From an uncultured Oscillospiraceae bacterium (GTDB lineage Bacteria > Bacillota > Clostridia > Oscillospirales > Oscillospiraceae), in the NCBI GenBank assembly GCA_948766235.1, contig CAQCFX010000035.1, forward strand, positions 1 through 5,820: a stretch of DNA of 5,820 nt, given 5' to 3'. The notes beneath the pieces are model-generated. The model worked only from the letters and a program-made list of their open reading frames with translations. It was not told the DNA's origin and did not search any database. Shown here one piece after another: positions 5,124-5,820 of this stretch (the first letter of the stretch is position 1; every line of letters starts with the position of its first letter). A program made the translations under genes and the position numbers.

Positions 5124-5820
5124 ATGGCTTCAACACAAAAGAAAACGACATCGTCCGGCGGCGGAAGCCGCGCCTCCTCCGCGCCGAAAAGCGGGGGAGG
5201 GAAGCGCGCCTCGTCCCAGTCCAAGGGGCGCTCCTCCTCCCGCCGGTCCGCACCCCAGAAGCGCCCGTACCGCCGGGAGATTGGGGGCGCGGTGTTTCTG
5301 CTGCTGGCCCTGTTTGGCGCCATCGGCTATTTCAAAACGGACGAGGGCGCAGTGATTGCCCTGTTCTGCAACCTGCTCAAGGGCCTTTGCGGCTACGGCT
5401 TTTACATCACGCCGCCCCTGTTTTTGGCGGCGGCGGGCATTCTCATCTTCCATCGGGGCAGGCCCGTGCGCCTGCGCCTGACGGGGACGCTGCTGCTGCC
5501 GGTGCTGGCGGCGGCGGTGTTCCACCTCATCCTGTGCAAGGCCGAGTTTGCCTGGTCGCTGGAGCTGCCTGTTCTGCTGTGGACGGCGGGCAAGGAGATG
5601 ACGGCGGGCGGAGTGCTGGGCGGCGCGGTGGCCATGGCGTTTCGCTTTGCCTTCACGGGCGTGGGGGCGGTGGTCATTCTGCTGGTAATGAGCGCGGCGG
5701 CGGCCCTGTGCGCCCTGCGCCTCACCCCGTCGGATATTTTGGATTATCTCCGGGCACGGCAGGAGAGCCGGCCGGAGTACGACCCGGACGACTACCCGGA
5801 GGAGCGGCCCCAGAGGGCGG
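5124..5820 (+). CDS. ftsK: DNA translocase FtsK/SpoIIIE, N-terminal membrane part (3' partial)
   Basis: This is the N-terminal 232 residues of a septal DNA pump that moves chromosome DNA through the closing division or sporulation septum. The start is a low-complexity Ser/Gly/Lys/Arg tail (1-49) with no hydrophobic residues of note. KRPYRREIGG (46-55) then leads into TM1 (about 52-70). Further helices lie near 92-110, 119-137 and 163-198, matching the usual four-helix FtsK/SpoIIIE anchor, including the GGVLGGAVAMAFRFAFTGVGAVVILL stretch (162-187). After the last helix an acidic linker begins (EYDPDDYPEERP, 218-229), as expected before the motor. The Walker ATPase and gamma DNA-reading domains lie beyond the window edge. 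I cannot tell FtsK from SpoIIIE here because the family members share this layout. Likely co-transcribed with uppP. The call rests on membrane layout and context, as the motor domain is unseen. Confidence 0.85.
   Translation, partial: MASTQKKTTSSGGGSRASSAPKSGGGKRASSQSKGRSSSRRSAPQKRPYRREIGGAVFLLLALFGAIGYFKTDEGAVIALFCNLLKGLCGYGFYITPPLFLAAAGILIFHRGRPVRLRLTGTLLLPVLAAAVFHLILCKAEFAWSLELPVLLWTAGKEMTAGGVLGGAVAMAFRFAFTGVGAVVILLVMSAAAALCALRLTPSDILDYLRARQESRPEYDPDDYPEERPQRA

Noticed and set aside
4657..5253. Minus-strand frames opposite uppP and ftsK.
   Set aside because: They are antisense to complete, motif-bearing genes and show Gln/His/Arg-rich shadow composition. Frames at 5130-5525 and 5402-5725 fail for the same reason.

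Overview
The window is a GC-rich, gene-dense bacterial chromosome segment. Strong GGAGG-type ribosome binding sites, a RibU-type ECF riboflavin S component and a Gram-positive style UppP and FtsK/SpoIIIE pair suggest a high-GC member of the Clostridia (an Oscillospiraceae-like gut Firmicute). This placement is inferred from gene content and style. No marker gene proves it.

Layout from left to right: (1) the 3' part of a riboflavin ECF transporter S component (RibU, + strand), entering from the left edge and ending at a perfect 13-bp stem terminator. (2) A convergent minus-strand pair: an aconitase-superfamily hydratase of 739 aa followed, three bases after its stop, by a BltD/PaiA-like GNAT N-acetyltransferase. 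The hydratase has its own predicted promoter (TTGCAT-17-TACACT) with an 8-bp inverted repeat centred on the -10 box. (3) Upstream of it on the same strand, a 187-aa single-pass membrane-anchored protein of unknown function with its own promoter and a 12-bp stem terminator. The T-tract of that terminator contains the -35 box of the hydratase promoter. (4) A 171-bp divergent intergenic region. (5) On the + strand, uppP (undecaprenyl-diphosphatase), then 38 bp later the 5' part of an ftsK/spoIIIE DNA translocase, which runs off the right edge.

Functionally, uppP and ftsK are envelope and division housekeeping genes and are probably co-transcribed. RibU supplies riboflavin uptake. The hydratase/acetyltransferase pair is the least understood part. 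The hydratase keeps the Fe-S cysteines and most catalytic residues of aconitase but differs at several substrate-pocket positions, so its substrate is probably not simply citrate/isocitrate. I found no mobile element, CRISPR array, rRNA or tRNA. No stretch over 300 bases lacks a gene. Nothing here is clearly a new biological system. The best leads are the divergent hydratase and its dyad-bearing promoter.
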